A stretch of DNA of 64,000 nt from Halorussus salinus (GCF_004765815.2 NZ_ML974127.1:381310-445309); one strand, 5' to 3'. Positions 8,763 to 17,689 are shown, counted from the stretch's first letter. The notes: generated from the letters alone by a model not told the origin. A program made the numbers and translations.

Positions 8763-9109
8763 GCGCCACCTCCCGACTCCGAGGGAGAGCCGTCTCCGGC
8801 CTCCTCGCGCCGAATCCGGACGACCAGCGCGAGCGCGACCGCGGTCAGGCTCACGCCGACGACGATGGCGGTCAGCACGAGGACGTGCGGGAGCGGATTC
8901 ACCGGCGGTCCAGTCCCGCCAGCCAGCACCGCCCGCCCGCCGGTCCGGTAGGCTGCCGCGACCAGCACCAGCAGGACGCCGGTCTGAAAGAGGTTGAGTC
9001 CGACGACCTTCTTGAGCCGGTTCGGCTCGCCGACCAGCGTTCCCAGTCCGAGCGAGACCAGCGCGACCGCGACCAGATACGGCAGGCGGTCGAGGTACGC
9101 CTCAAGCAT
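8759..9109 (-). CDS. mnhC: Mrp/Mnh antiporter subunit C (NuoK-like)
   Basis: A 116-residue protein with three predicted TM helices. The NuoK/MnhC signature is VVGLNLFQTGVLLVLVAAAY followed by PLPHVLVLTAIVVGVSLTAVALAL. The C-terminal tail is short and acidic. The ATG at 9109 overlaps the stop of mnhB by 8 nt. Length and hydrophobic pattern match bacterial MnhC. Confidence 0.93.
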   Translation of the reverse strand: MLEAYLDRLPYLVAVALVSLGLGTLVGEPNRLKKVVGLNLFQTGVLLVLVAAAYRTGGRAVLAGGTGPPVNPLPHVLVLTAIVVGVSLTAVALALVVRIRREEAGDGSPSESGGGA

Positions 9110-9683
9110 CGTCGCCCTCCTCGGCGGGGTCGCGGTCCGTGCCTGCGGCGCGGGTCGCGCCGTCTCGCGGCGTCTCGCCGCTCGGCGTCTTCGAGGCGCG
9201 TCGTGCCTCGCTATCGCCGACCAGCGCGAAGAACAGGCCGACGAGCGCCGCGGCCACGGTCGCCGCGATGGCGACTTCGATGACTTCGGTGGCGTACACC
9301 GCTGGCTTCGGAATCGGGTACGCCGCGAGTTCGAGGAGTCTCCCCCCGAACGCCAGCGGGCCGACCCCGACCGCGGCGAACCCCACCACGCCCGCGGCCG
9401 CGAGCGCCGGGAGGCGGGCGACCGCGAACTCCTCGCGGACGACGCCCGGACCGAGCGCGAACCCGAGGAGAACCACGGTCGCCGCGACGACGACGCCGCC
9501 CTGAAAGCCGCCGCCGACCGACGACGTGCCGTGGAGCGTCGTGAAGACGCCGAACGTGGCGGCGAACGGCGCGACGAGTCGGACCGTCGTGGCGGCGACC
9601 GCGCCGACGGCCTCCTCGTCGGCGTCCGCATCGGGCGACCCGCTCTCTCCGTCGCCGCTCGCGCGACCCTCGTCGCCGCTCAC
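9102..9683 (-). CDS. mnhB: Mrp/Mnh antiporter subunit B (MnhB domain)
   Basis: A 193-residue protein. After an acidic cytosolic N-terminus of about 25 residues come four TM helices with the MnhB hallmark TTLHGTSSVGGGFQGGVVVA. A family feature, GxxLELAAYPIPKPAVYATEVIEV, follows. The C-terminal 40 residues are hydrophilic. The GTG at 9683 is chosen because it overlaps the upstream stop by 4 nt. A longer frame to 10088 is a shadow of the neighbour. Confidence 0.9.
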   Translation of the reverse strand: MSGDEGRASGDGESGSPDADADEEAVGAVAATTVRLVAPFAATFGVFTTLHGTSSVGGGFQGGVVVAATVVLLGFALGPGVVREEFAVARLPALAAAGVVGFAAVGVGPLAFGGRLLELAAYPIPKPAVYATEVIEVAIAATVAAALVGLFFALVGDSEARRASKTPSGETPRDGATRAAGTDRDPAEEGDDA

Positions 9684-10216
9684 GCCACCACCTCCCGGAG
9701 GACCACCGCGGCCGCGACCCCGGCCGCGAAGACGACCACGATTTCGCCGAAGGTGTCGAAGCCCCGATACACGACCAGAATCGCCGTCACCACGTTGTCG
9801 ATGCCGAGTCGCGGCGCGTCCGCGAGGTAGAACGGCACCACCCGCCGGAACGGCGGCGTCTCGGGGTCGCCGAACGCCGGGAGCGCGGGCACCGTCGCGC
9901 CGAGCGCGAGCGCGGTCCCGGCCGCCGTGAGCGCCGTCGCGGGTCGAACCCGCAAGCCGGTCCGCGTCTCGGTGACTGTCGCCAGCGCGCCCGTCCGACG
10001 CAGGACCGCCAGCAGGAGCGCGGTCGTGACGCCAGCGCCGACCGCGGCCTCGGTCAGCGCCACATCGGGCGCGCGTAGGACCGCCCACGTGGTCGCCAGC
10101 GCCAGCCCGTACGCCCCGAACGCGACCGCGAACGCGGGCGGGTCCTCCAGCGCGACCACCGTCACTGCCCCGAGGAGGGCCAGCGCGAGCGTCGCCCCGA
10201 GGAGCGCGTCAACCAT
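9680..10216 (-). CDS. MnhA C-terminal-like subunit (DUF4040/MbhD plus MbhE-like)
   Basis: A 178-residue membrane protein with two halves. The first half resembles MbhD/DUF4040: AYGLALATTWAVLRAPDVALTEAAVGAGVTTALLL. The second ends with NVVTAILVVYRGFDTFGEIVVVFAAGVAAAVVL, matching MbhE and the C-terminus of MnhA. In bacteria these regions are fused to a NuoL-like domain. Here they form a separate protein, as in Mbh/Mrp-type archaeal complexes. The ATG at 10216 is preferred, with a GTG two codons upstream possible. Confidence 0.87.
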   Translation of the reverse strand: MVDALLGATLALALLGAVTVVALEDPPAFAVAFGAYGLALATTWAVLRAPDVALTEAAVGAGVTTALLLAVLRRTGALATVTETRTGLRVRPATALTAAGTALALGATVPALPAFGDPETPPFRRVVPFYLADAPRLGIDNVVTAILVVYRGFDTFGEIVVVFAAGVAAAVVLREVVA

Positions 10217-10562
10217 GCTCACGTCCCCCTACCGAGTCGGCTTCGCCCCCCGACTCGTCCTCGTCGCCGGTCCGGAGCGGAACCCCGGACAGGTAGGCCG
10301 TCCGGACGACGGCGTGGGTCGCCGCGGGCGTCGTCGCCAGCACGAAGAGAGCGAGGAGCGCGACCTTCAGCGCGGCCGCGTCGAGACCGAAGGCGACGCC
10401 GACCGCCGCGAACGCCGAGAGCGCGCCGAGCGTGTCGGCCTTCGAGGCGGCGTGGGCGCGCGAGTAGCAGTCGGGCAGGCGCACGAGACCGACGACGGCG
10501 AGACCGGTGAACGCGACGCTCCCGACCGCCAGCAGGGCCACGACGAGTTCGCGCGGGGTCAC
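10209..10562 (-). CDS. mnhG: Mrp/Mnh antiporter subunit G
   Basis: A 117-residue three-helix protein with the MnhG/MbhC signature VGLVRLPDCYSRAHAASKADTLGALSAF. The third helix is followed by ATTPAATHAVVRTAYLSGVPL, also typical. A short acidic tail of about 18 residues follows. GTG start at 10562, overlapping the mnhF stop by 4 nt. Confidence 0.94.
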   Translation of the reverse strand: MTPRELVVALLAVGSVAFTGLAVVGLVRLPDCYSRAHAASKADTLGALSAFAAVGVAFGLDAAALKVALLALFVLATTPAATHAVVRTAYLSGVPLRTGDEDESGGEADSVGGREHG

Positions 10563-10861
10563 GGCGCTCCTCCCTCCGAGTCGATTTCCGGACTCGCGCG
10601 CTCGCCGAGAATCCGGGCGAGACCGACGCTCAACAGGAAGTTGAGCAGGCCGTACGCCAGCGCCACGTCGAGCAGGCCGGTGTCGTCGAACGCCGCCCCG
10701 AGGAGCGCCAGCACCACCACGGCGGTCGTCCCGAGAGCGTTGACCGCGACCACGCGGTCCTGCACCGTCGGCCCGACGACGACGCGGTAGCCCACCGCGA
10801 TGGCCAACCCGACCAGCACCGCCGCGACGCCGAGCAGGAAGTCGGTCGGCGCGACGGTCAT
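10559..10861 (-). CDS. mnhF: Mrp/Mnh antiporter subunit F
   Basis: A 100-residue three-helix protein. The MnhF/MbhB motif YRVVVGPTVQDRVVAVNALGT is present, followed by FDDTGLLDVALAYGLLNFLLSVGLARIL. The ATG at 10861 overlaps the mnhE stop by 4 nt. The gene is normal in length for the family. Confidence 0.94.
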   Translation of the reverse strand: MTVAPTDFLLGVAAVLVGLAIAVGYRVVVGPTVQDRVVAVNALGTTAVVVLALLGAAFDDTGLLDVALAYGLLNFLLSVGLARILGERASPEIDSEGGAP

Positions 10862-11445
10862 CCGCGGTCTCCGCGGTCCCGGTCTCGGTTCGACTCGCTC
10901 CGCGCGCGCTCGGCGGTCCGGTCCGCTCCCCGGCCGAAGATTCCGGCGACCGACCGCTGGAGGCGTCCGCCTCGCAACGACTCGCGGGACGCCGCGGTGA
11001 GCGCGTGGACGCGGAACTCGTCGTCGCGCACGTCGAGGACGACCGTGCCGGGCGTGAGCGTGATGGCGCTGGCCAGCACGGTGCGCTCTACGTCCGAGCG
11101 CCCAGTCACGTCCACGCGGACGACCGCGGGTTCGACCGGGAGCCGCGGGTCGAGGACCACCGCCGCGAGCGAGACGTTGGCCTTCAGAATCTCCCAGAGG
11201 AGGCCCGGCAGGAACGCGGCTCCTCGGACGAGGCGACCGGCGGTCCGGCCCGCGGCGGGCGATTCGCGGAACGCGACCCCGGCGAACGCGACGGCCACGA
11301 CCCCGGCGGTGAGCGCGCCGGTCACGAGGTCGAAGGGGTCGGTCGGGTCCCCCAACGCGAGGTAGAAGGCGTACGAGACGACGAACGTGGCCAGCAGGCG
11401 GGCGATGGCACTGTCGGCGGGCGACGATGGCTCGCTTCCCCTCAT
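10858..11445 (-). CDS. mnhE: Mrp/Mnh antiporter subunit E, first gene of operon
   Basis: A 195-residue protein. Two N-terminal hydrophobic segments are followed by the MnhE domain: LPGLLWEILKANVSLAAVVLDPRLPVEPAVVRV and LASAITLTPGTVVLDVRDDEFRVHALT. A basic, Arg-rich tail of about 35 residues is unusual for the family. It opens a nine-gene minus-strand operon (E-F-G-A'-B-C-D-D-D) down to 4046, with overlapping starts and stops throughout. The promoter should lie in 11446-11500, but I see no strong TATA box there. Confidence 0.93.
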   Translation of the reverse strand: MRGSEPSSPADSAIARLLATFVVSYAFYLALGDPTDPFDLVTGALTAGVVAVAFAGVAFRESPAAGRTAGRLVRGAAFLPGLLWEILKANVSLAAVVLDPRLPVEPAVVRVDVTGRSDVERTVLASAITLTPGTVVLDVRDDEFRVHALTAASRESLRGGRLQRSVAGIFGRGADRTAERARSESNRDRDRGDRG

Positions 11446-11673
11446 CCCTTGGAGCTACGAACACGTCTACCGCCATTACGCTTTGGCCGGGTGGATTCGG
11501 CATGTTATCTCGTTGTGACGAGCGGGACCGCTACTACCGGGGTAACGACTGCCTCGAAAGCCCCCACCCGACGGTGGAACGACCGGTCGAGTGTCACCCG
11601 GTGGAACTTTCGACGTACCCGACTCTCGAAGTGAATCAGCACCGATTAGTCGCCACCGGTCCAATCGCCGCCA

Positions 11674-12693
11674 ATGACCGACCTCGGCAAGGTAGACCGC
11701 GCGTTCTTCGACCGGTACATCTACCCCAACCTCGGGGCCGACCGCGCCGACGTGGCGCTCGGACCGCAACACGGCGTAGACTTCGGCGTCGTGGAGGTCG
11801 GCGGACGGGCGGTCGTGCTGGCCAGCGACCCCCTCTCGGTCGTCCCGGCGCTGGGCTTCGAGGAGGCCGGGTGGTTCGCGGTCCACGTCGCGCTCTCGGA
11901 CGCCGCGGTGTCGGGCATCCCGCCCTCGCACCTCTCGGTCACGTTCACGCTCCCGCCGGAGATGACCGACGAGGAGTTCGGCGCGGTCTGGGAGGCGTTC
12001 GACCGGGAGGCCAGCGAGCTGGGCGTCAGCATCGTCACGGGCCACACCGCGCGGTACGGCGGCTGTTCGTACCCGTGGGTCGGCGGCGCGACCACGCTGG
12101 CGGTCGGCGACCCCGACGAGGTGGTCCGGCCCGACGGCGCGACGCCGGGCGACAGGCTCCTCGTGACGAAGGGACCGGGCGTCGAGGTCGCGGGCTTCCT
12201 CGTGCGGCTGTTCGAGGAGGCCGTGGACCTCCCCGACGCCACGATTGCCGAGGCCAAAGAGCGGTTCTGGGACATGAGTCCGGTCCGGGACGCGCTGACC
12301 GCCGCGGCCGCCGGACCCGTCACCGCGATGCACGACGCGACCGAGGGCGGCCTCCGGGGCGCGCTGGTCGAACTGGCCGAGGCGGGCGGCGTCCGCCTCG
12401 ACGTGGACTCGGACGCGGTGCCGATGCTCCCCGGCGTCGCCGAGTCCTGCGAGTTCTTCGGCATCGACCCGTGGGCCGCGACCAGCGAGGGGACGCTCCT
12501 GCTGACGGTCGAATCGGGCGGCGTCGAGTCGGTCCTCGCGGCGCTCGACGCCGAGGGCATCCCGGCCGCCGAAATCGGCGCAGTCCGGACGGGCGAGGGC
12601 GTCTTCGTGGACGGCGAGCGCACCGAGAAGCCCGACTCCGACCCCTCGTGGGAAGTCTTCGACGAGTACGCCGCGGAGGTCGGGTTGGAGTGA
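11674..12693 (+). CDS. AIR synthase family protein (HypE/ThiL/SelD-like fold)
   Basis: A 339-residue ATP-using enzyme of the AIR synthase superfamily. Visible elements are an N-terminal GPQHGVDFGVVEVGGRAVVLASDPLS, a metal/ATP aspartate in SDAAVSGIPPSHLSVTF, GHTARYGGCSYPWVGGATTLAVG, and the C-terminal domain with MHDATEGGLRGALVELAEAGG. It resembles HypE, but it lacks the C-terminal cysteine that HypE carbamoylates and there are no hyp genes nearby. The substrate is therefore unknown. Its stop overlaps the next gene by 3 nt. Confidence 0.8.
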   Translation: MTDLGKVDRAFFDRYIYPNLGADRADVALGPQHGVDFGVVEVGGRAVVLASDPLSVVPALGFEEAGWFAVHVALSDAAVSGIPPSHLSVTFTLPPEMTDEEFGAVWEAFDREASELGVSIVTGHTARYGGCSYPWVGGATTLAVGDPDEVVRPDGATPGDRLLVTKGPGVEVAGFLVRLFEEAVDLPDATIAEAKERFWDMSPVRDALTAAAAGPVTAMHDATEGGLRGALVELAEAGGVRLDVDSDAVPMLPGVAESCEFFGIDPWAATSEGTLLLTVESGGVESVLAALDAEGIPAAEIGAVRTGEGVFVDGERTEKPDSDPSWEVFDEYAAEVGLE

Positions 12694-13127
12694 GCGAAGC
12701 CAGACGCTCGTGGTTCGTCGTTTTCGGGGGCCTCCTCGGTCTCCTCGTTCTCCTCGTCCTCCCCGCGGCGTTCCGGGGCGACGTGCCCGCCGACCCGACC
12801 GCTATCACGACGTTCGGACTCCTGTTCGGCGCGTCGATACTGTATCTCCTCGGGGGTCTCGGTCGCTCGGTCGGGGGCTTCGAGTGGAACAAACACGTCG
12901 GTCTCGGCAACGTCTGTATGGGTCTCCAGATGGTCGTCCGCGCGCTCGCTGAGTTCGTCGGAGCGAGCGGCGACATCGCCCTCGTCGCCGCGCTCGGGAG
13001 TGGACTCGGTGGTCTGACACTGGCGTACATGGGTCTCGACTGGTTCCGCGGCGGTCGCTACTTCGACCTCTCGGCCTTCGAGGAGTCGCCGACGCCGGAC
13101 GAATCGCGGCCGACCGAAGTCAAGTAA
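12690..13127 (+). CDS. Small four-helix membrane protein
   Basis: A 145-residue protein with about four hydrophobic helices (roughly residues 8-25, 37-56, 68-87 and 95-115) and an acidic tail ending DESRPTEVK. I do not recognise a family. GTG start at 12690 overlaps the stop of the AIR-synthase-like gene (GTGA arrangement), so the two are probably translationally coupled. This is the main hint to its role. Confidence 0.7.
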   Translation: MSEARRSWFVVFGGLLGLLVLLVLPAAFRGDVPADPTAITTFGLLFGASILYLLGGLGRSVGGFEWNKHVGLGNVCMGLQMVVRALAEFVGASGDIALVAALGSGLGGLTLAYMGLDWFRGGRYFDLSAFEESPTPDESRPTEVK

Positions 13128-13191
13128 CTCGGTCTCGCCCGCGGCGCGGCCGACCAAGCTTAACCTCTCGGAGCGCCTACGCGTAACCGAT

Positions 13192-13557
13192 ATGACCAAC
13201 TGGTACGCGGTCGGAGTCGGATTCGTCGTCATGACAGTCGTCGGCGTCGTCGGCCTCGCGATTCCGGGTCTCGGTCAACTCACCGCAGGACTGGTCGGCG
13301 GGTTCGTCGCTGGCTATCTGGCGGCTGGCGGGGCCGGACGCGGCGCGTGGCACGGCCTGCTGGCGGGGTCGCTCGGCGGCATTGTCGTCGCAGTCGTCTT
13401 CGGCGCGGCGGTCGGTCTCCTCGGAACTATCGGTCTCGGTCCGTTCGGCCCGTTGCTCGGCGGGAGCGTCTTCTTCGTCGTTCTCCTCGTCGCGCTCGTG
13501 ATGGGGTTGGAGAGCGCGCTCGCCGGTGCGCTCGGCGGGTGGATAGCCGAGGAGTGA
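13192..13557 (+). CDS. Gly/Val-rich small membrane protein (DUF5518-like)
   Basis: A 121-residue protein made almost entirely of hydrophobic helices rich in glycine and valine: GLVGGFVAGYLAAGGAGRGAWHGLLAGSLGG and ALAGALGGWIAEE. This arrangement is common in haloarchaeal DUF5518 proteins. Function is unknown. It stands between two unrelated genes with 64- and 54-nt spacers. The family label is from recall. Confidence 0.7.
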   Translation: MTNWYAVGVGFVVMTVVGVVGLAIPGLGQLTAGLVGGFVAGYLAAGGAGRGAWHGLLAGSLGGIVVAVVFGAAVGLLGTIGLGPFGPLLGGSVFFVVLLVALVMGLESALAGALGGWIAEE

Positions 13558-13611
13558 GACCCGATAGCGACGTAGCACGGTTTTATTTCGAGGGCGTGCG
13601 GACGGCGAGGT

Positions 13612-14781
13612 ATGCACTGGAAGACCGACTGGGAGCTTCGCGCTCGGATGGCCGCCGTGTTGACCTTGTTGGGCGGTCTCCTCGTCGGGTTCGCGCTCGC
13701 GCTCCACTGGGTGCTGACCGACGTGCTGTCGGCGGTGCTGACCCTGATTCTGACCGACGGCGAGGTCCGCGCCGGCGGCGAGACCGTGACGCGACTCCCC
13801 GACGGGAGCGTCGTGGTCGGCGATTGGCTCGGTCTCGGCCTGCTGGTCGCTCTCTTCGCGGTCGCGGTCGTCTCGGAACTGGTCTTGAGCGAGAAGTTCA
13901 CCGGCGAGGAGGGCGCGGTCCGGTCGGCCGAGGACGCGCCCGCCGACCTCCGGAAGCGACTCGCTCGCCTCGCCCAGACCGCCGACGTGCCCGAACCGAC
14001 GCTGGTCGTCGCCGAGACCGAGACACCCAAGGCGTACACGACCGGCGTCCTGCCGGGCAACGCGACCGTCGTCGTCTCGACGGGACTCCTCGATGCGGTC
14101 TCGGACGACGAACTCGACGCGGTGCTGGCCCACGAACTCGCGCACGTCAAGAACCGCGACGCCAGCGTGATGACCGCGGCCTCGCTGGTCGAAATCGTCG
14201 GCCGGTGGCTCCTGACGTGGTTCGAGCGCGACCCCGACGAGATACCGACCGACCGCCACGGGAACCCGCGCGAGGAGACCGAGCGCGCGCCACTCGGCGG
14301 GTTCGCGCGCGTCTTCCACTTCTTCGCCGTCCGGCCAATCGCGTGGACGTTCTGGTGGGTCGGCCGCGGGTTGACGCGCCTCCTCTCGCAGTACCGGGAG
14401 TTCGCGGCCGACCGGGGCGCGGCCGCCATCACGGGGTCGCCCGCCGCGGTCGCCTCGGCGCTGGCCACCCTCGACCGCGCGGCCAGCGAGGCCCCCGAGA
14501 CCGACCGGCGAGCGCGCGCGACCGTCCAGTCGGCGTTCTACGTCGTCCCCGTTCCGGAGGCCGACCCGGACGCCGAGGAGGCCTTCGACTCGTCGGAGTA
14601 CACCGGGTTCGCGGTCGAGGGCCGCGAGCGGACCGCCGTCGAAAAGCTGGACGAGGCCGCCACCGACGCGACCGCCGGGGCCGTCGAGACGGCCAACTCC
14701 GCGACCGACTTCCCGACCCACCCCGCGACCGACGAGCGAATCGCCCGACTCCGGCGACTGGAGCGGGAACGCGAGTTCTGA
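13612..14781 (+). CDS. htpX: HtpX-like M48 family metalloprotease
   Basis: A 389-residue membrane zinc protease that degrades misfolded membrane proteins from the cytoplasmic side. Two N-terminal TM segments (about 12-45 and 73-92) precede the catalytic H174-E-L-A-H178 motif in LAHELAHVKNRD. A further hydrophobic stretch, FFAVRPIAWTFWWVGRG, follows. The third zinc ligand is expected in REFAADRGAAAITG. A C-terminal acidic region ends with THPATDERIARL, typical of M48B proteins. Length is somewhat above bacterial HtpX (about 290) because of the acidic insert. Confidence 0.92.
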   Translation: MHWKTDWELRARMAAVLTLLGGLLVGFALALHWVLTDVLSAVLTLILTDGEVRAGGETVTRLPDGSVVVGDWLGLGLLVALFAVAVVSELVLSEKFTGEEGAVRSAEDAPADLRKRLARLAQTADVPEPTLVVAETETPKAYTTGVLPGNATVVVSTGLLDAVSDDELDAVLAHELAHVKNRDASVMTAASLVEIVGRWLLTWFERDPDEIPTDRHGNPREETERAPLGGFARVFHFFAVRPIAWTFWWVGRGLTRLLSQYREFAADRGAAAITGSPAAVASALATLDRAASEAPETDRRARATVQSAFYVVPVPEADPDAEEAFDSSEYTGFAVEGRERTAVEKLDEAATDATAGAVETANSATDFPTHPATDERIARLRRLEREREF

Positions 14782-14909
14782 CTGCCGACCGCTCGGCCGT
14801 CGCCTCCGTCACGACCGACCTCGGCAATCGCCCGCCGGAAGAGACGGGCCCCGACGGATTGGCCCGCGCGAGGGTCAACGCTTTTCCTCCGGTACGTCGT
14901 GGACACGGT

Positions 14910-15293
14910 ATGCCGAAACCCCGCTACGACAGCCTCGTGACGTATCTCCGCGACGAACTCGGCGACGGCCTGCGGTGGGTCGCCTCGTTCGACAGCGACG
15001 ACTACAGCTACGACGTGCGCTACATCCGCGAGGACCTGAAGGCCGACCTCTCGGGGTTGGACCTCGACACCATCATCCACCGGTCCATCGCCGTGTTCAA
15101 CCGCGACCACGTCGAAGACGTGTACTTCCACCTCGGGGACGCGAAGGCGCTCCTCGTTCGCCACGAGAAGGCCACCGCGGTTCACCTCTACCTCTCGCGG
15201 AACCGCGGCGTCGTCGTCAAACTCGAACCGGACGTGAGCTTCCAGTACCCCGACTTTCTGGACGAGTGTCTGACGACGCTCCGCGGGGAGTAG
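14910..15293 (+). CDS. Conserved haloarchaeal protein (DUF7522-like)
   Basis: A 127-residue soluble protein. The pattern LVTYLRDELGDGLRWVASFDSDDYSYDVRYIREDLK recurs in haloarchaeal proteins I associate with DUF7522, whose function is unknown. The ATG at 14910 starts the conserved segment. The much longer upstream frame is a shadow of htpX. It is isolated by 128 nt from htpX and by 73 nt from the HxlR regulator. Confidence 0.7.
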   Translation: MPKPRYDSLVTYLRDELGDGLRWVASFDSDDYSYDVRYIREDLKADLSGLDLDTIIHRSIAVFNRDHVEDVYFHLGDAKALLVRHEKATAVHLYLSRNRGVVVKLEPDVSFQYPDFLDECLTTLRGE

Positions 15294-15309
15294 TTCGAAC
15301 TCGATTACC

Positions 15310-15337
15310 CTAGGTAACTAGATTGGTACAGGTAACT
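15310..15337 (+). promoter_or_regulatory. Candidate operator upstream of HxlR gene
   Basis: AGGTAACT occurs twice, at 15312-15319 and 15330-15337, 18 bp apart. The first copy lies inside the near-palindrome CTAGGTAACTAG (15310-15321). It sits 30-57 nt before the regulator start, where self-repression by a dimeric winged-helix protein would be expected. Autoregulation is inferred. Confidence 0.5.
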
Positions 15338-15366
15338 TTTAGACGGCGGGCACCATACCCCGGCCC

Positions 15367-15741
15367 ATGAGCGAGGCCGACGAACCACTCGCAGTCTGGT
15401 GTGCCGGGAAGGACTGGTGTCCGATCACTTCGACCGCGACGCTTATCGGCAAGAAGTGGCACCCCGTGGTGGTCCACCGACTGCTTCAGGGCGGACCGAT
15501 GGGGTTCAACGAACTGAAAGACGACGTGGACGGCATCTCCAGCAAGGTCCTCTCGGACAGCCTCGACGACCTCGAGGAGAAGGGACTCGTGAACCGCGAC
15601 ATCGTGAGCGAGAAACCGGTTCGGGTTCAGTACTCGCTGACCGAGCGCGGCGCATCGCTCGAATCGCTCATCGAGGAGATGCGCGACTGGGGTGCCGAAC
15701 ACCTCACCGGGGCCGACCAGAAGGAAGACGCGATTTCGTGA
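15367..15741 (+). CDS. HxlR-family winged-helix regulator
   Basis: A 124-residue DNA-binding protein of the HxlR/DUF24 group. Features are the winged helix in WHPVVVHRLLQGGPMGFNELKDDVDGISSKVLSDSLDDLEEKGLV and the family wing VRVQYSLTERGASLE. Two cysteines near the N-terminus (C12 and C18) may sense thiol-reactive compounds, as in several bacterial HxlR proteins. That is an inference. A direct repeat just upstream is a candidate operator. No obvious target enzyme is adjacent, since nadE is convergent. Confidence 0.9.
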   Translation: MSEADEPLAVWCAGKDWCPITSTATLIGKKWHPVVVHRLLQGGPMGFNELKDDVDGISSKVLSDSLDDLEEKGLVNRDIVSEKPVRVQYSLTERGASLESLIEEMRDWGAEHLTGADQKEDAIS

Positions 15742-15843
15742 GCGAGCGTCGTCGCGCCATCTCGCGGGCATGTCGGCGCGAGTAGCGGATTTCGTCCCGT
15801 AGCTCTTCCAGACGATTGTACTGCCACCGCTCGACCGAATTCC

Positions 15844-17538
15844 CTATCGCGGTATTTGATTTATAACTCTCTCGTACGTCGCGGCGAGAGGGTAGCGCCA
15901 CCCGACCCCGAACGCTTTCCGCGTGACCTTGAGGACCGGCGCGGCCTGCCACCGCTTGAACTCCGAGCCGTGGACCAGCGCGAGGATTTCGCGGACGACG
16001 CTCGGGTCGTGGCCCGAGGAGACTATCTCCTCGGCCGTCGCGCCCTCGCCGACGTACTGACGAAGCACGTCGTCCAGCACCTCGTAGGGCGGGAGCGCGT
16101 CTTGGTCGGTCTGGTCGGGCGCGAGTTCCGCGGAGGGCGGGCGTTCGAGGACGCGCCGGGGAATCGGGCCGCCGCCCTCCAACTCGTCGTTCACCCGGCG
16201 CGCGAGGTCGTAGACGATTTCCTTCGGGCAGTCGGCGAGCGGAGCCAGCGCGCCGCACATGTCCCCGTAGAGCGTGCAGTAGCCAGTAGCGAGTTCGCTC
16301 TTGTTGCTGGTCGCCAGCACGAGGAGACCCAGTTCGTTCGACAGCGCCATCAGCGTCGTCCCGCGGACGCGGGCCTGCACGTTCTCGTCGGTGACGCTCC
16401 GTTCGCGCTCGCCCACCGCGGCGTCGAGCAGTTCCTCGAACGCCCCGAAGGCGTCCTCGATGGGGGCGTCCAGAAACTCGATGCCGAGGGCCTCGGCGAG
16501 CGCGGCGGCGTCCTCCTCGCTGGCGTCGCTGGTGTAGCGGGTCGCCATCGCCACGCCGAGGACGTTCTCCGGGCCGAGGGCCTCGGTGGCGAGCGCGGCC
16601 GCCACCGACGAGTCCACGCCGCCCGAGAGGCCGACGAGGACGCCCTCGAAGCCGGTCTTCCGGACGTAGTCCCGGATGCCCAACTCGACTGCGCGACGGA
16701 CCTCCTCGGTCCCGTCGCGGGCCACCGGCGCGAGCGTCTGCTCGTCGGACGGCCCGTCGAGCGCGACCTCGCAAACTGCGAAGTCCGCCTCGAACTCGGC
16801 GAGTCGGCGGGCCTCCTCGCCCTCCGGCCCGACGACGAACGACCGCCCGTCGAACACTAACTCGTCGTTCGCGCCGACCTGATTCACGAAGACGAAGGGC
16901 AAGTCGTGGTCGGTCGCGTGACTCGCCATCAGGGCGGTGCGCTCGTCGCCCTTCCCGGCGTAGAACGGACTCGCCGAGAGGTTGACCAGCAGGTCCGCGC
17001 CCGCGTCGGCGAGGTCCGCCACGGGGTCGGCGGCGTAGCGCGGGCGCTCCCACACGTCGGGTTCGTTCCACGCGTCCTCGCAGACGTGAACCCCGAGGCC
17101 CACGCCGCGGAAGTCGTGGACGACGGTGCGCTCGCTCCGCTCGAAGTAGCGGTCCTCCTCGAACACGTCGTAGGTCGGCAGGAGGCGCTTGCGGGTCGTG
17201 CCCGCGAGTTCGCCCCCGTGACAGAACGCCGCGGCGTTGTAGAGCGGTCGCCCGGTCTCGGCGGGGTTGCGTTCGGCGAACCCCACCAGCAGGGCGAACT
17301 CCTCGTCGGTCAGTTCCGCGAGTCGAGCGAGAGCGTCGTCCTGCGCGTCGAGGAGTCCCTCGCGCTCCACGAGGTCCCGCGGCGGGTAGCCGAGCAGGGC
17401 GAGTTCCGAGCAGACCAGCAGGTCGGCGTCCGCGTCCGTGGCGCGGCCGACTGCGCGCTCGATTTTGGCGGCGTTCCCTTCAACGTCGCCGACGAGGTAG
17501 TTCCCCTGTGCGAGTGCGACCGAGAGTGTGTCAGGCAT
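15844..17538 (-). CDS. nadE: Glutamine-hydrolysing NAD+ synthetase
   Basis: A 564-residue two-domain enzyme converting deamido-NAD+ to NAD+ with ATP and glutamine. The N-terminal nitrilase-type amidase domain has the triad E45 (SELALLGYPP), K117 (TTRKRLLP) and C153 (HVCEDAWN). The C-terminal synthetase domain starts near 280 and has the PP-loop SGGVDSS at 305-311. It also has LATSNKSELATGYCTLYGDMCG, which lines the NAD site. Length fits two-domain NadE. It is a single gene with no operon partner. Confidence 0.96.
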   Translation of the reverse strand: MPDTLSVALAQGNYLVGDVEGNAAKIERAVGRATDADADLLVCSELALLGYPPRDLVEREGLLDAQDDALARLAELTDEEFALLVGFAERNPAETGRPLYNAAAFCHGGELAGTTRKRLLPTYDVFEEDRYFERSERTVVHDFRGVGLGVHVCEDAWNEPDVWERPRYAADPVADLADAGADLLVNLSASPFYAGKGDERTALMASHATDHDLPFVFVNQVGANDELVFDGRSFVVGPEGEEARRLAEFEADFAVCEVALDGPSDEQTLAPVARDGTEEVRRAVELGIRDYVRKTGFEGVLVGLSGGVDSSVAAALATEALGPENVLGVAMATRYTSDASEEDAAALAEALGIEFLDAPIEDAFGAFEELLDAAVGERERSVTDENVQARVRGTTLMALSNELGLLVLATSNKSELATGYCTLYGDMCGALAPLADCPKEIVYDLARRVNDELEGGGPIPRRVLERPPSAELAPDQTDQDALPPYEVLDDVLRQYVGEGATAEEIVSSGHDPSVVREILALVHGSEFKRWQAAPVLKVTRKAFGVGWRYPLAATYERVINQIPR

Positions 17539-17689
17539 GGCTCCTCCGAACGACGGGAGTACGCGAGCGACGAGAATAGAAGTTCGGGGCGCGGCTTTCG
17601 ACGGGCACGCCGACTTCTCAAAATAGCGGTGAAAACCCCTGCTCGGGACAGATATAGCGCGTCGCCGTCTGCCAGCGCCACCGTCTCTC

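Noticed and set aside
11674-12693. HypE hydrogenase maturation protein
   Set aside because: The C-terminal cysteine required in HypE is missing and no hydrogenase or other hyp genes are present.
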